DNA of 64,000 nucleotides from Nipponacmea schrenckii. Lineage: Eukaryota > Mollusca > Gastropoda > Lottiidae. Positions within the stretch are counted from its first letter, which is position 1. Each line of letters starts with the position of its first letter. Location of the stretch: assembly GCA_030562195.1 (NCBI GenBank), contig CM060200.1, forward strand, positions 24,281,023-24,345,022, read 5' to 3'. The position numbers and the translations under genes are program-made. Below, piece after piece: positions 41,934 to 53,700 of the stretch. Under the pieces are notes generated by a model. That model was not told the DNA's origin. It saw only the letters and a program-made list of their open reading frames with translations, and searched no databases.

Positions 41934-44900
41934 ATAAACTTTAACCAGTGATTGTTGTTCCATAAAGCGGTGCCTATATATTTAAATTTCTATGTTTTGA
42001 ACAGGTTTTGATTGCCTTAAAAATGAGTGAAGCATAACTTTCTTCATTGTTCTATTACATGAAAACAAAACTATCAAATATAAAATATGCTCCATGATTA
42101 TTAAATGGAGATTTTAGTAAATACATGCAATTCATGAATGTTTCAATGTGTTATTTAAATTTGCATAAAGTTTGTAGCGCTTTCTTTCAAATTGCTGTTT
42201 AAGATTTGCTGCGATAGTTTGCTATTTTCAAGGAATCTATTTTATTTTTTTCATTTTATTTTTTTTTTTTTTAAAGATAAAAATTTTCCATTTCCATTTT
42301 TAGCACAAAATTGCATGTAAAAATTTTGAGATTATATAAAATATTATATTTCAAAATCACGTCTACGTATGTCAGTTATTTAGTGCGACGGTGATAAAAG
42401 AATTGATATTGGCCAGGAATCTTAAAATAATAACTGTTTAATCTATTACAGATTAATATCATTCACAGGTTCAAACAGGTATTAAAAAGTCGGGTGTATT
42501 TATTACATGATTTATGAGGGGTCAATCAAATATTCCATACATCTGTGTATAGAAACGGCGGTTGTGTATGTTCTGTAATCACACCTTCTGACATTTTGGT
42601 TCTTGTGGTTATAAGAGTATAAAATGAAATAAAATGTGTGTATTTTTATAAGTTTACAAATGCATGTTATGATAATATGATAGATGAAGTATGTCACGTA
42701 GAGCACTCACTGAGATGAAAGACCATCTTTTAATAATATACATGATGTTTTAAGTGCTGCAATCTGATTCTATATGGAACACTTATACGCCCTGTTGACA
42801 ATTTTAAAAAGTTGTAGAACCATTTTCAGTTTTAAATATGTTTTAAATTTAAAACACTGTATAAATTAAATTGATGAAAGGTTCTGGCACTGCATGATAA
42901 CAGCTCGAGAAAGAGCACAATATCATATTTTCCTGGTCTATTGAAATTGACAGGAACCTATTGTACTTTTATTCATTGCATGCATTTTCATGTTAACCCC
43001 TTAGTTCACCAAATGGGAGGTTAACAGGTCTGTTGTTAATCGGTCTCAAATAAAAGGTCCAACAATTGATTCATCTGTATTACATATGATAGAATGTACA
43101 TATATTTGAACCGTAGTTATAGATACATCTTAGGGGCTACTTAAAGAAGGATTACTACCAGCGCCAGAAGTGTGAAAGTGGGATACACAATAGTCTTAAT
43201 GCATTCTGGAGATGTAGAATACCAAATTTTGAAGCATTAACTATCTGAACATTCCGAATGCATAAAATATGTGCAAGAACATTTTATGACATCAAGTAGA
43301 GGTAATACCCGAGGAATTTAAGTGCACAATGTGATAATGTTGATGATATGTTTTATATTGTACACTGGGTCTTATCTTACTCTTACCATAACATCTTTAA
43401 CATCTTCTCAAAGAACCTTTGTTCTTCAATTCCTCGTGAAAAGTCAGTATGTTGATTCCATCCACAAATATGTGATGAGAACAGCAATGTATGTTGATGC
43501 GCATGTTCTTTTAACCCAGTCTACTTGCCAACACCTTTGGATTTCAGGATATGCCATTAATGCCATGAAAAATGTTATGTGTATGTATATGTTTTCAAAA
43601 GCTTGATAACAATTCACCGATCGACGAATAACAATTCACCGATCGACGAAAAGCAAAACAACTAAGCGTAACTATCAAATGCTTCAATATTGTTCCACAA
43701 CTCTTGCAAGTATAAAGAAATAGTTTTGATTTTTGTAAAACAATTAATTTACAATTCTAGGTATATCTGACTCTTCCATCAATATCTTCAATCTTTGTAT
43801 AAACAAAAAATGTTTTGAAGATCAGATATACATGAGCGAAAATGGATAAAAAAAAGCTTTCAAATATTTATCACCCGATGTATAAGAAATATTGAAACTC
43901 TTTCGAGTTAAAAGGTATAAAATACAGATTAAACTGCACGTAACAAATCAGTGAAATACTGCTGTTGGGAGATCAAAAACACGTGGTTTTAATATTTTAA
44001 GTCAAGTTTCCAGCATCAAAGGTTTTTAAGTTTCTTACACCCGGGTGCAATAAGTTATAACAAACTTTTGAAAGTGAAGGTTGAAGATTTTAATTGGCAT
44101 TATTATCACCTCATTATAAATCTGAACCAATATTCACAGCATATGGTAGTATATTTTACAAGGTGATTATTACCCATTTAAAATACTGTAATAAAAAATG
44201 ATTTCCTTCGTGGACACTGGGATAGGCATATTCTGAAGATTGAGCTTATTGCAAACTGGTATGCTATGTACAAAATATAGTAAAGCAACTGCTTCTGTTT
44301 GCAAATTAGAAGGAGAAAAAGAAACCACTATAAAAGGATACAGACTTCAACAGTTTCACATAAAGATCTTTTTCACTTGCTGGACCATTGCTACCCTTTA
44401 ACAGTGATCTTCGATACGTATTTTTAAAAAATTGTAATAAAGTAATCCAATGGGACTATTTAAATTCTAATCAACGACAAGTTTAACAATCCAACTAATG
44501 AAAAAAAAACATATAAAGAAAGATTTTAATAATCCGCAACTATCTCTGTTGGATAAGATTTTAGTGAACACCTGCGAAAGATAGAATACGATGGCTTTTG
44601 AAAATAAGGAACTAAAGCAAACCGAATCTTCGAGCGGAGAGGCAAACTTATTTCTTAGATTTACAGATTTGTTTTTAAATCATATTTTTACAGGGTACAT
44701 TCAAGCAAGGCTGATATAATTACAGATTTAAAATGGTACAAGGGAGGAAACCCATTTCAAATACCAGATGACCTGTGCTGGAGAAAGCCGTAACGTATTT
44801 TTTTGCATGTATACAAATTCTGTTTAATCGGAGGCTATGCTCGAACAAATTATAATAATTGGGATTGATTTGGAATTTCAAGAAAAACAATACCGGATGA

Positions 44901-46829
44901 ATCATACATTTTAGAAGAGATGTTGAAATGTGAAAATCACGTCATAAGGGAGCTATGAAATGACACAAGGGGTTGATTATAAAATTACCAGTTAACTCAT
45001 TAGATGAATATCCACATGAATTATTTTTCAAAATTCTCTCCTCAGCTGAAAAGACATTAATCCATGTTAAATTTCACGATAGTAACTAGTGATAATTTCT
45101 CGCTCTTGGCCAATTAATCTTGAAGGAGCAAACGTTTTTGACAAATTCTTAGCTATAAATTATACACAACTCGCCGTTATATCAACGATTGATCATTTTC
45201 CAGTTTTTAAGAAAAAGATTCGCCACGTTTCAACTGATAAAATGAGTTATTGCTTTTTCTAACAAAAGTGACTTTTCTATCCGTTGTCATATCTGTTAAT
45301 AGGGGATGAGCTATGAGTGGGGTCGGGATTGGTGACGAGAGGGTTAGATTAGGGATGAAATTTGAGCCTTATCTTGAGGTTGATAATGGAGATAGGATTA
45401 TTCCATCACAAACAGACCAGCTGGGGTCCCCTAAAAAACCACATGACTCGTTCATCAAAAACCATAACGACACTTCCTACTTTTTATTCTGTTCAGTCTT
45501 TTTAAGATTTATTGATTTGAATGTTATTATTTATTTATTTTATTAATCAAACACATATTTTAAAGAGAACTTCAGCAATCATATAACCCGAAATGTTCTT
45601 CGTCATTATAGTCGTTAAAAAAAGTTTGGCATCATTGCTACCATTATTCTCTAAAATATGACAACAAAAACACATCGTACGATTAGGTAACGTATATGAA
45701 TGATATTTGACCATGAACTACTTACTGTTTCTATGTATGATTTCATTCATAGTGTTTTAAATAACATACATGTATTTCCTATGTACGATCATTTATCAGA
45801 AGTCAAAATTATAACCTGTCCTTTATTCATACTTTCCCTCACATTAAAGTTTTATAAGAATGCGAATATACGAGATAGACGGGATTATCGAAACAAGTTG
45901 AAGCGAATTATGACCGGATCCGTACCCGTGTATTTGCTTCTTCTATTTGCTATACTGTTTTAAAAATAAGACAGTACATAAAACTGCGTACGTTATGTTT
46001 TATAGATTCACAATAATGTATTTGAATACTACAATTTATACTACCAATACCAGTCTGGTAACCAATATCCATCACATTTATTTTTGAATTATAAAGCACA
46101 TTATTTTGCAACCAATTGAACATTATAATTAAAAGATTTAGTCTTTCCGAAGATGTCATCTATCTACATAAAAACTGATTTATTTCATGTTTATATCTTG
46201 TAGTTGTCTAAGTTTTAATCGATCGTCCATAATTGATGAAAGAAATTCCAAAGAGTAAAAAATTTTTAAGAGAAATAAACCTAATGCAGGGGAGGCAAAT
46301 CCATTAAATGGGATTTACAATACTACAGACCACAAACTAGACCACAAAAGCGGATGTTTGAATATAACCGATTCAATGCGTATATCCTAGAGTCGTCTTT
46401 AAATGTTTGGTGTTTAACTATACCATCTGATAAATATATAATTAAATATACTCATGTCGAAATTATGCTGATTTATGTCGTTTATTTGAAAGCTGAATCA
46501 CTGTTGTATATTAGGTGGCAAGAATATTATATTTGATCCATAAGGAATTTAGTGTTAGAAGTTTTACTAAGATACCCATTATTTTAATTGTTTCACAGTT
46601 TAAGAAGCTTTTAATACTTAGGATATTTTACACTGCTGATTTCTTTAATTTGTTTTGTTGTGTTTTTATTTGTCGTATATTTGCCCTGTAAATGTCATCT
46701 TACATCTACATGTATGTACTTTTATTGTTTTACTGTACAACGCCATAAAGCAGTTTCAGTTTTATAGTTGCGCCCCTTTAATAACTTTGGAACAATAATA
46801 GGCGTGTTCGAGACGCATTTAGAAGTATA
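41934..46829. other. Gene-free AT-rich spacer
   Basis: Nothing coding is supported. A perfect 22-bp tandem duplication sits at 43606-43649. A G+C-richer patch at 45300-45450 contains GATA- and GGATTA-type sites and might be a control element. Confidence 0.4.
43606..43649. repeat. Perfect 22-bp tandem duplication
   Basis: ATAACAATTCACCGATCGAC plus GA occurs twice back to back with no mismatch, so the duplication is recent. Confidence 0.85.
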
Positions 46830-47530
46830 ACCTTTCATTGATTTATTTCCTAGTAACAATCCCTTTAAATAATTGACAACCTATAATTGGTTACTTCATA
46901 ATCATAGTCTTTCATTGGTTTATTTACTTCTTTTATTTCTGAGTAAAAATAATGAATTTATTAGGAACAATCCCTTCAGCTTGCGAAGAACCTTTTATTG
47001 ATTATCCCATGTAATAATCACTTCAACTTACCGAGAACCTATAATTGGTTACTTCATAGTAACAATCCCTTTAACTTGCTGAGAGCCTCTCATCAGTTAT
47101 TTCATATAACAATCCCTTTAACTAACTGAGAACTGAGAACCTCTGATAAATATATTAGTAACAATAGATGTTAATACTGAGAACTTACTTTAGTTCTGAG
47201 TAATAATGAGAAACTGTCCTTGATAAATCCATTAGGAACAATCCCTTTAACTTTACTCGAACCTTTTTCCATTATTTCTTAGTAACAACCCCTTTAACTT
47301 ACTGAGAAAGCGTCATTGATTTATTTCTTTTATAATTACTGATAACATATTTTAGTAGTTGGCAACAATCTTTTCAACGTCCCGCGTACCTTTCGTTGAT
47401 TATTTCATAGTAACGATCCCTTTAACTTACTGATAACCTTTCATTGATTATTTCATAGGAACAGTCCCTTTAACCTTACTGAGAACCTCTCATTGATATA
47501 TCGTAGTAAATTTACGAACTGAGAACCTGT
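46830..47530. repeat. Decayed minisatellite next to annexin gene 1
   Basis: Degenerate units of about 48 bp carry AACAATCCCTTTAACTTACT, then GAGAACCT, then CATTGATTATTTCATAGT, about a dozen times with indels. The array ends about 185 bp before the annexin start codon and so forms the distal part of its upstream region. Units nearest the gene are shorter and more broken. Confidence 0.85.
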
Positions 47531-47713
47531 CTGAACACAACTATAGCCTGAGTAAAAAGTTAGTTACAGGAAGTCATGTGACTAGATGTTTGTATGACAA
47601 GCTAGTGTTTATAGTAGAAGTCAGACGAGAGGCCAATAAAGGAGAGAGGTGATATATTCAATCAGATTTAACCTTTCTCACATTCTTACCTGACCTAGGA
47701 ACTAACTTCAACA
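47531..47713 (+). promoter_or_regulatory. Promoter region of annexin gene 1
   Basis: This is the sequence between the minisatellite and the start codon. It holds GTCATGTGAC at 47573-47582, an E-box of the M-box class (TCATGTGA core), 131 bp before the ATG. The paralogue has GTCACGTGAC in the matching place. No canonical TATA box is clear. The transcription start is not identifiable from sequence alone. Confidence 0.5.
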
Positions 47714-47719
47714 ATGCCG
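47714..47719 (+). CDS. Annexin 1 exon 1 (Met-Pro only)
   Basis: ATGCCG is followed at once by the donor GTAAGA. The choice rests on the paralogue: 58959-58964 has the same six bases before GTAAGT, and in both genes the next exon opens with GGAAC in phase 0. The long intron 1 (about 3.1 kb) follows. Confidence 0.8.
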
Positions 47720-50700
47720 GTAAGAAGTATAGATTTATATTTATTAAACTGGTCGATATATCATGTAAGGTGTGTTCTGCATATATTATTATTACCTTCA
47801 TATATTACCTGAGTAATATAACAGGTTCTATCAAACAATTTGTCGAGCGTATTCTAAATATATATATTTCATAGAAAATTGCGTAGCGGTATTAAATGGT
47901 GCGTAGATAAAGTACTGAATTACATGAACATGAAAAGATTTTTGAGATATGTGCAAAAAGAATGTAACGATGAAAAGCCCTTTTTTTACATGGTAAATGC
48001 GTGGAAGATGAAGACATAATTTCCATTTTGCAGGACAAATTTACGCTCGATTTTTTTTGTTGGGAAGGGGATGTATTTCATGATTTGTTGGCATGGGTTC
48101 CATCCGTCCTTATAGATAATGTATTTATCGGCTCGGGTAAAGGTTTAAAGGGTGCACCGATCAGCTAAATAATTCAGCAGGAATTTGAATGATACACAAT
48201 AATTGAACTACATGTATATTCAGATACCGACCTAAAAACCTGCATATACAAATGTAGATGTATATATATATATATATATATAGTTTTCATGTATACAGGA
48301 TTTTTTGTTTGTAATTTTGTAGACTAAGATCCGTTTCCTGTGTTGGTAAAAACTAAGTCACGAAAATATGGCACGTTAACAGGAAAGTGATGAATAATCT
48401 AAATAAGATTTCATTTAAAGCTGGTGTATTAAAGGGATACCACCTTAGAATGCACATACACCTTAACTTCTCAAACTTGGTCAAAAAGAGTATATTCATC
48501 GATAGACTTACCTGCGGTGTCCAGGGGCGCGGGAACAAATTTTAGGTTGGGGGGGGGGGCAAACTATTTAAAAGTCAAAAAACTGTTATCGTTCATATAC
48601 CTTTATTTCAAAATTAATCGAATTGTCCAAAGACTTCCTTTCGGATGTTTTCATTATAAAGCTATTCATGATTTCTTCAAGTTTGATTTTATTTAATTAA
48701 AACATAAATTATTATGTATTCAAATAATTTGATCGTGATAGACAAACTTATATTCTTTGATTGTAACCCAAAGAAATTTACAAATATGGCCTTATGAGAC
48801 AACTACATAGTTAGGCTACCCGGTACATATAATTATTTTATTTCATTTTTGGGGGGGGGGGCAAATTTTTGGGGGGTCATTTGCCCCCCCCCCCCCCTGT
48901 TCCCGCGCCTATGGCGGTGTCATATCTATGTACAATAGAATCCCTGTAAAACCCGATACTGCCGTAAACCATATAATTCTTACACAATTTAAAGGATAAT
49001 TATTAGCTGTATGGAATATTAGATTATAGAAGGATTCTGTTTTCGGATTTATGACATTGGGGAGACCCAAAGGTTAATATATATATTTTTAATATCCAAG
49101 TTTGATAATCTAAACATTTCACTCTAACAGGTACTTTTCCTTTAATTCACATTTAAAAACAATTTGTTTGTCTGAAAGCGGTTATACAGATTGAAATTTT
49201 AAAATTGACGGTCAGACCACAAAATGTATTGAAATAATTAAATTTCTTATTCGACGTGGCTAAATATCGTGGGTACTTTAAACTGCCGGCAAAGGAATTT
49301 TTTAAATACTCATTTTTCTGGCTGAGTCCTCATGTCGCCACCACCCACCCACTACCTTTTCTACAACAACAGGCCACTGGATCACAGATATGGTGAAGAT
49401 AAACAAACTTCTTAAAGCCAGCCTAGGGAGAATCTGTTTTTTTTACAAGCAGGAAATCTCTCTGATAAATTTTATCTTTGTTGACTTTGTCCCACACGAA
49501 AGTATGGGCGTATATTGTTATCGCCTTGTCGGTCCGTCCGTCGGTCCGTCCGTTCACAATTACCTCGTGCTCACTCTACAGGCTACAATTCTTCAAAGAT
49601 TCTTTAAATTTTTATTTTGTGGGTCAGTGTCATTATGAAGATGATCCCTATCGATTTTCGTGATAATCGGATAATTTTTCTTCGAAATTTCGCGTCTGAC
49701 TTAGCGTTTTTCACTTCATTAGCTATAGTGTGCAACTCGTGCTCACTCTACAAGCTACAATTCTTTATGGATTCTTTTGATTTTTATTTTATGGGTTATT
49801 GTCATCATGAACATGGTCCCTATCGATTTTGGTGATGATCGTATAATGTTTCATAGAAATATCGCGTTTGACTTAGCGTTTTTCACTTCATTAGCTATAG
49901 GGTGCAACTCGTGCTCACCAGGCTACAATTCTTTATGGATTCTTTTAATTTTTATTTTGTGGGTCAGTGTCATTATGAACATGATCCCTATCGATTTTAG
50001 TGATGATCGGATAATTTTTCACCAAAATATCGCATCTGACTTAGCATTTTTCTCTATATATGTATTCTTTTGATTGTTTTATGTGTGTCGATATCATTTT
50101 GAAGATACGCAGTATTAAATTCAATGATGATCCGATAATTTTCTAAGCCTATGTTTTATTCATAATCAATGCTGGCAGTGGGCGTATATGACCTTGCCTG
50201 GCAAGCTGTCTTTTTAAATATCCATGACGCGGAAAATTACCTCAAGTTAAAGATTGCCTATCTTATGCTTCCTTATTGGTTATCTTTACTAAAAACAAAC
50301 ATCATGTTTTAAGAAATATAACCACAAAACGTATCATTATTTGACTGAACTCCAAACTATCAAATTAAATGCTATTCTAAACATCAGATAGTTATGCTAA
50401 TCGATTCACTAATGAATATGTGAATTCAACTGTAATATACATCTATAATTATTGCTATAATTACATTTCTGAAGCAGGTGGCCGATAGTCTAATTCTATG
50501 CCAAAAATATCAAAGTTTGACCTTTCTCTTTCTAGTACAATTAATGAAACATTCGTACAGTTGGAATGGTATGTTTTTACATCTAACCATAAGAAATAAA
50601 TAGTCAAATTTTTAAATTACATATTTATATTTACATATTTATTATTTCTTTGAATTTAACATGAAATGAATTGAGTTTTACATTCTTCTTCATCTTCTGG

Positions 50701-53700
50701 GCTAATGAAGACTGGGAAATTCCAGGACCGCGACATTAGCGTAGTCTTTTTGCGATCTCCCACTGATGATTGATCTTTAACGTGCAATGTCTGTAGCACA
50801 CAAGTCAACTTTTTAAAAATCATTTCCAGTCTTTTAATCGAATACTTTTCTGTTTTAAGGGAACAATCGTTGGAAATGATGACCTCGATACCACTGCAGT
50901 AGTGGAATGCCTGCGTAATTCCATGAAAGGTTTTGGTAAGTGTGTAATGTTTGACTCATTGTATATTTTGAAACATTGTCTCTTAAGCTTTTTTGTTTTT
51001 TATTTGTGTGGATTCACCACAAAAAGAAAATCAGTTCCATGACAGTTCCTGGAAACTGCATGTACAGAAACTTGCAACAACGACTCAAAGTGTTACCTTA
51101 TATACGGTGAAATGTTTTTTTGCAGGAACGGACGAAGATCAAATCATTGCTACAATTGTGGGCCATACCAATGCTCAAAGACAAGAATTACGAGAAGCTT
51201 TCAAAACAGCATATGGAAAGGTATTTAAACTACATGTATATCAGTCTGATCACCCAATGGTGTGCTGCCAAATAGCGTTTCAGTCTGACGGTTAACACAT
51301 TTCAATTCTGGATCCGATGGCGTACGTGAATCTTTCTATTTTGCTAGTATGTCAATATTTCAGGACCTGATAGACGACCTAAAGTCTGAGTTACGAGGAG
51401 AATTAGAAGAAGTAACAATTGCTTTGATGACACCACCGCGAGTTTATGATGCTCGTCAACTTCACTATGCTCTATCTGTAAGTTATTTTCTTCCAGGGTT
51501 AAGGTTTAGTACATTTGATTCTGTCGTTTGTTGAATAATTACCTTTAACCACCCCTTATAACTTTAAGAACCATCCAATGCAGACGTTCATGTCGGGATG
51601 ACATATCCGCAATGTATACATTATGCCAATGAGGTTCTGCTACACATGAAGATTTCTTTAGTATGGTATAGGGGGGCATTAAGGTGGGCTTATGTGGGCT
51701 TGCGACGCTCCTCGATTGTCGGCATCTAGTTGAAACTGATAAATTCGGAGCGCTCATGTCGCTTCGACTGTCTACGACTAGTTCAGTTTTCGACGACCAT
51801 GTGATACATTTCAACATGGCGGCGCCCATGAGACTTCACGTTGTAAGTTTTGTGTGTTCATTTTTTACTTTTTTTTAAGTTTTGCAACGCTTCCTTGATA
51901 CTTCGACTACCTGTAGTCATATTTTAACCCCATATTTCAGTGTTGATATGATTATTTCACTCAATTCTCATGAAAAATTGGTACAAATTAAAAACAACAA
52001 CTTCATGAAATACTACACATGTAATCTACGAAAGATTAATTTAAAATTAATTTAATGTCGAGACCATTCATTTGCCATCTTGACTTCTGCTTGACTTGAG
52101 ATACTAACGCCACAAAGCAGGGACTAAAATAAGCGCGCGTTGATTGGCTAATATCTACAACTCAGTTGCGTCGCGGAGTAGGTTTGACTCAGGTCGCTAC
52201 GATCGCTTACGATCATCGGCAACTACCTGGAACTCGTAGGCCAGAGTAGAACATGTGCGACTCACTGGATCTGGCTGAATCTCAGTTGCCGACAGTCGCA
52301 AGGAGGCTTGTTGCGTCGTAAGCCATCTCAGGTCGGCAGGAACTGGACTGGATCTGCCAGTTTCCGACAATCGAGAAGCGTCGCAAGCCCACATAAGCCC
52401 ACCTTTAAAGGGATAACAGGCCTTAGAAGGAACATAAAAATTTGGACAATAACAGTATATATCCATCAGTGGACTTACCTGGTGTCATAACAATGCATCA
52501 AAATCCCTCTTTTATCGGATAAATAAACACAATCATGTAGTTAATTATAAAGAGCTTAATACTACCATCAAGCGATTTTCAAATTGTAAAATATAAAGGG
52601 AAGTAACTCTAACATGTGGGTTTTCACGCATCCTTGACCCCTACTGTTGAATTTCACAATGATGTTTGAGCGTTGATTTACCAGACGCTTTTATTCTCAA
52701 ACTGAATGGAATCGTCGCTGGCTCACTTTTTAAAAAAAATTCCGAATATATTTTTATTGTGGCTTTTTACAATTTGGTAAAGTGTGGAATCCATACTAAT
52801 TTAACTTACAGTCAATAACACAAATATAAAGTGGACGAGTTTATTCTAACGCCTATTATCCCTTTAATATTACATACTAATGTCATTAGATCTTTGATCC
52901 CGATGTTTGGATTGTACTATATGTATATATACTTGTAGGGAGCCGGTACAGATGAGACGATATTAATAGAAATCATGGCAACCAGAAATAATCAGGAAAT
53001 AGCAGACATTAAAGAAAAATATAAAGAAGGTAAATATCGGTAAATACTAGACATAAATCACATAACATACTTCCATTTACAGCAAACATTGCACTGGACT
53101 ATGTTTCTGATCTAATATCCACCCTTGTCTTTAACCTCAGTGCAGTTACTTTGCCAAGACGTCGAAAAGCTAATTAAATGCCATTAAACACTATCTTGAA
53201 TTAGATTGTTGGATGTTGTATCTTCACTCTCCGGACAAGGTTCCGTTTACCATCACAGTTCAACGTGGTTCTTTGTGAACCATCACTGACCGAATAGCGT
53301 TCAGACGTATATCTGTATTGTTTATTTCAGAGTTTGAGAGTGAGCTAGAGGATGACCTGATATCAGATACTGGAGGTTATTTTGGTAGGTTGATGGTTTC
53401 TCTGTGTTCTGGTGCACGAGATGAGAACCCAGATGTAGATTATGATAAAGCCATTGAAGATGCTAAAGCTTTTCATGAGGTTTGCTAAATTTCGATAATA
53501 CTTTCAATATATATTTTGGGTATAATGATGATGTAAGTTGCTCATTGTTAAAGTTTCTCCTTAAAAAGTTTTCTTGTCTTTTATGATTCTAAATATGAGG
53601 AGAAGGTGTACTGTAACCAATCTTATTAAAACATGTGCTGTTTCGTACGGGTACTACATTGCAGAATGACCCATTTTATCGACATTCTTTTCGCTGGCAA

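Larger units (their letters stand above)
47720..50859 (+). other. Annexin 1 intron 1
   Basis: This intron of about 3.1 kb contains an AT dinucleotide run near 48257-48282, a TTAA MITE copy with a hAT MITE inside it (48429 onward), a pearl-like element (49491-50210) and a dispersed repeat copy (50664-50812). A 7-bp-arm palindrome, ATATTACCTGAGTAATAT, lies near 47803. No extra exon is supported. Confidence 0.8.

Noticed and set aside
43322..43606. 94-codon frame with a hydrophobic start
   Set aside because: No ATG in good context, no homology recognised, no paired splice sites. Long frames of this size are expected by chance in 64 kb on six frames.
48541..48897. G and C homopolymer runs as sequencing error
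   Set aside because: They lie symmetrically just inside both inverted ends of the hAT-type MITE, so they belong to the element, though their exact lengths may be unreliable.
47720..50859. Hidden annexin exon inside intron 1 encoding a long N-terminal tail
   Set aside because: Both paralogues continue directly from ATGCCG to GGAAC in phase 0, and no in-phase Gly/Pro-rich frame with both splice sites is present.
51545..51829. 94-codon minus-strand frame and the overlapping plus-strand frame at 51684-51878
   Set aside because: Both fall in the left end of the 723-bp inverted-repeat element and are explained by its G+C-rich composition. Neither has transposase motifs.
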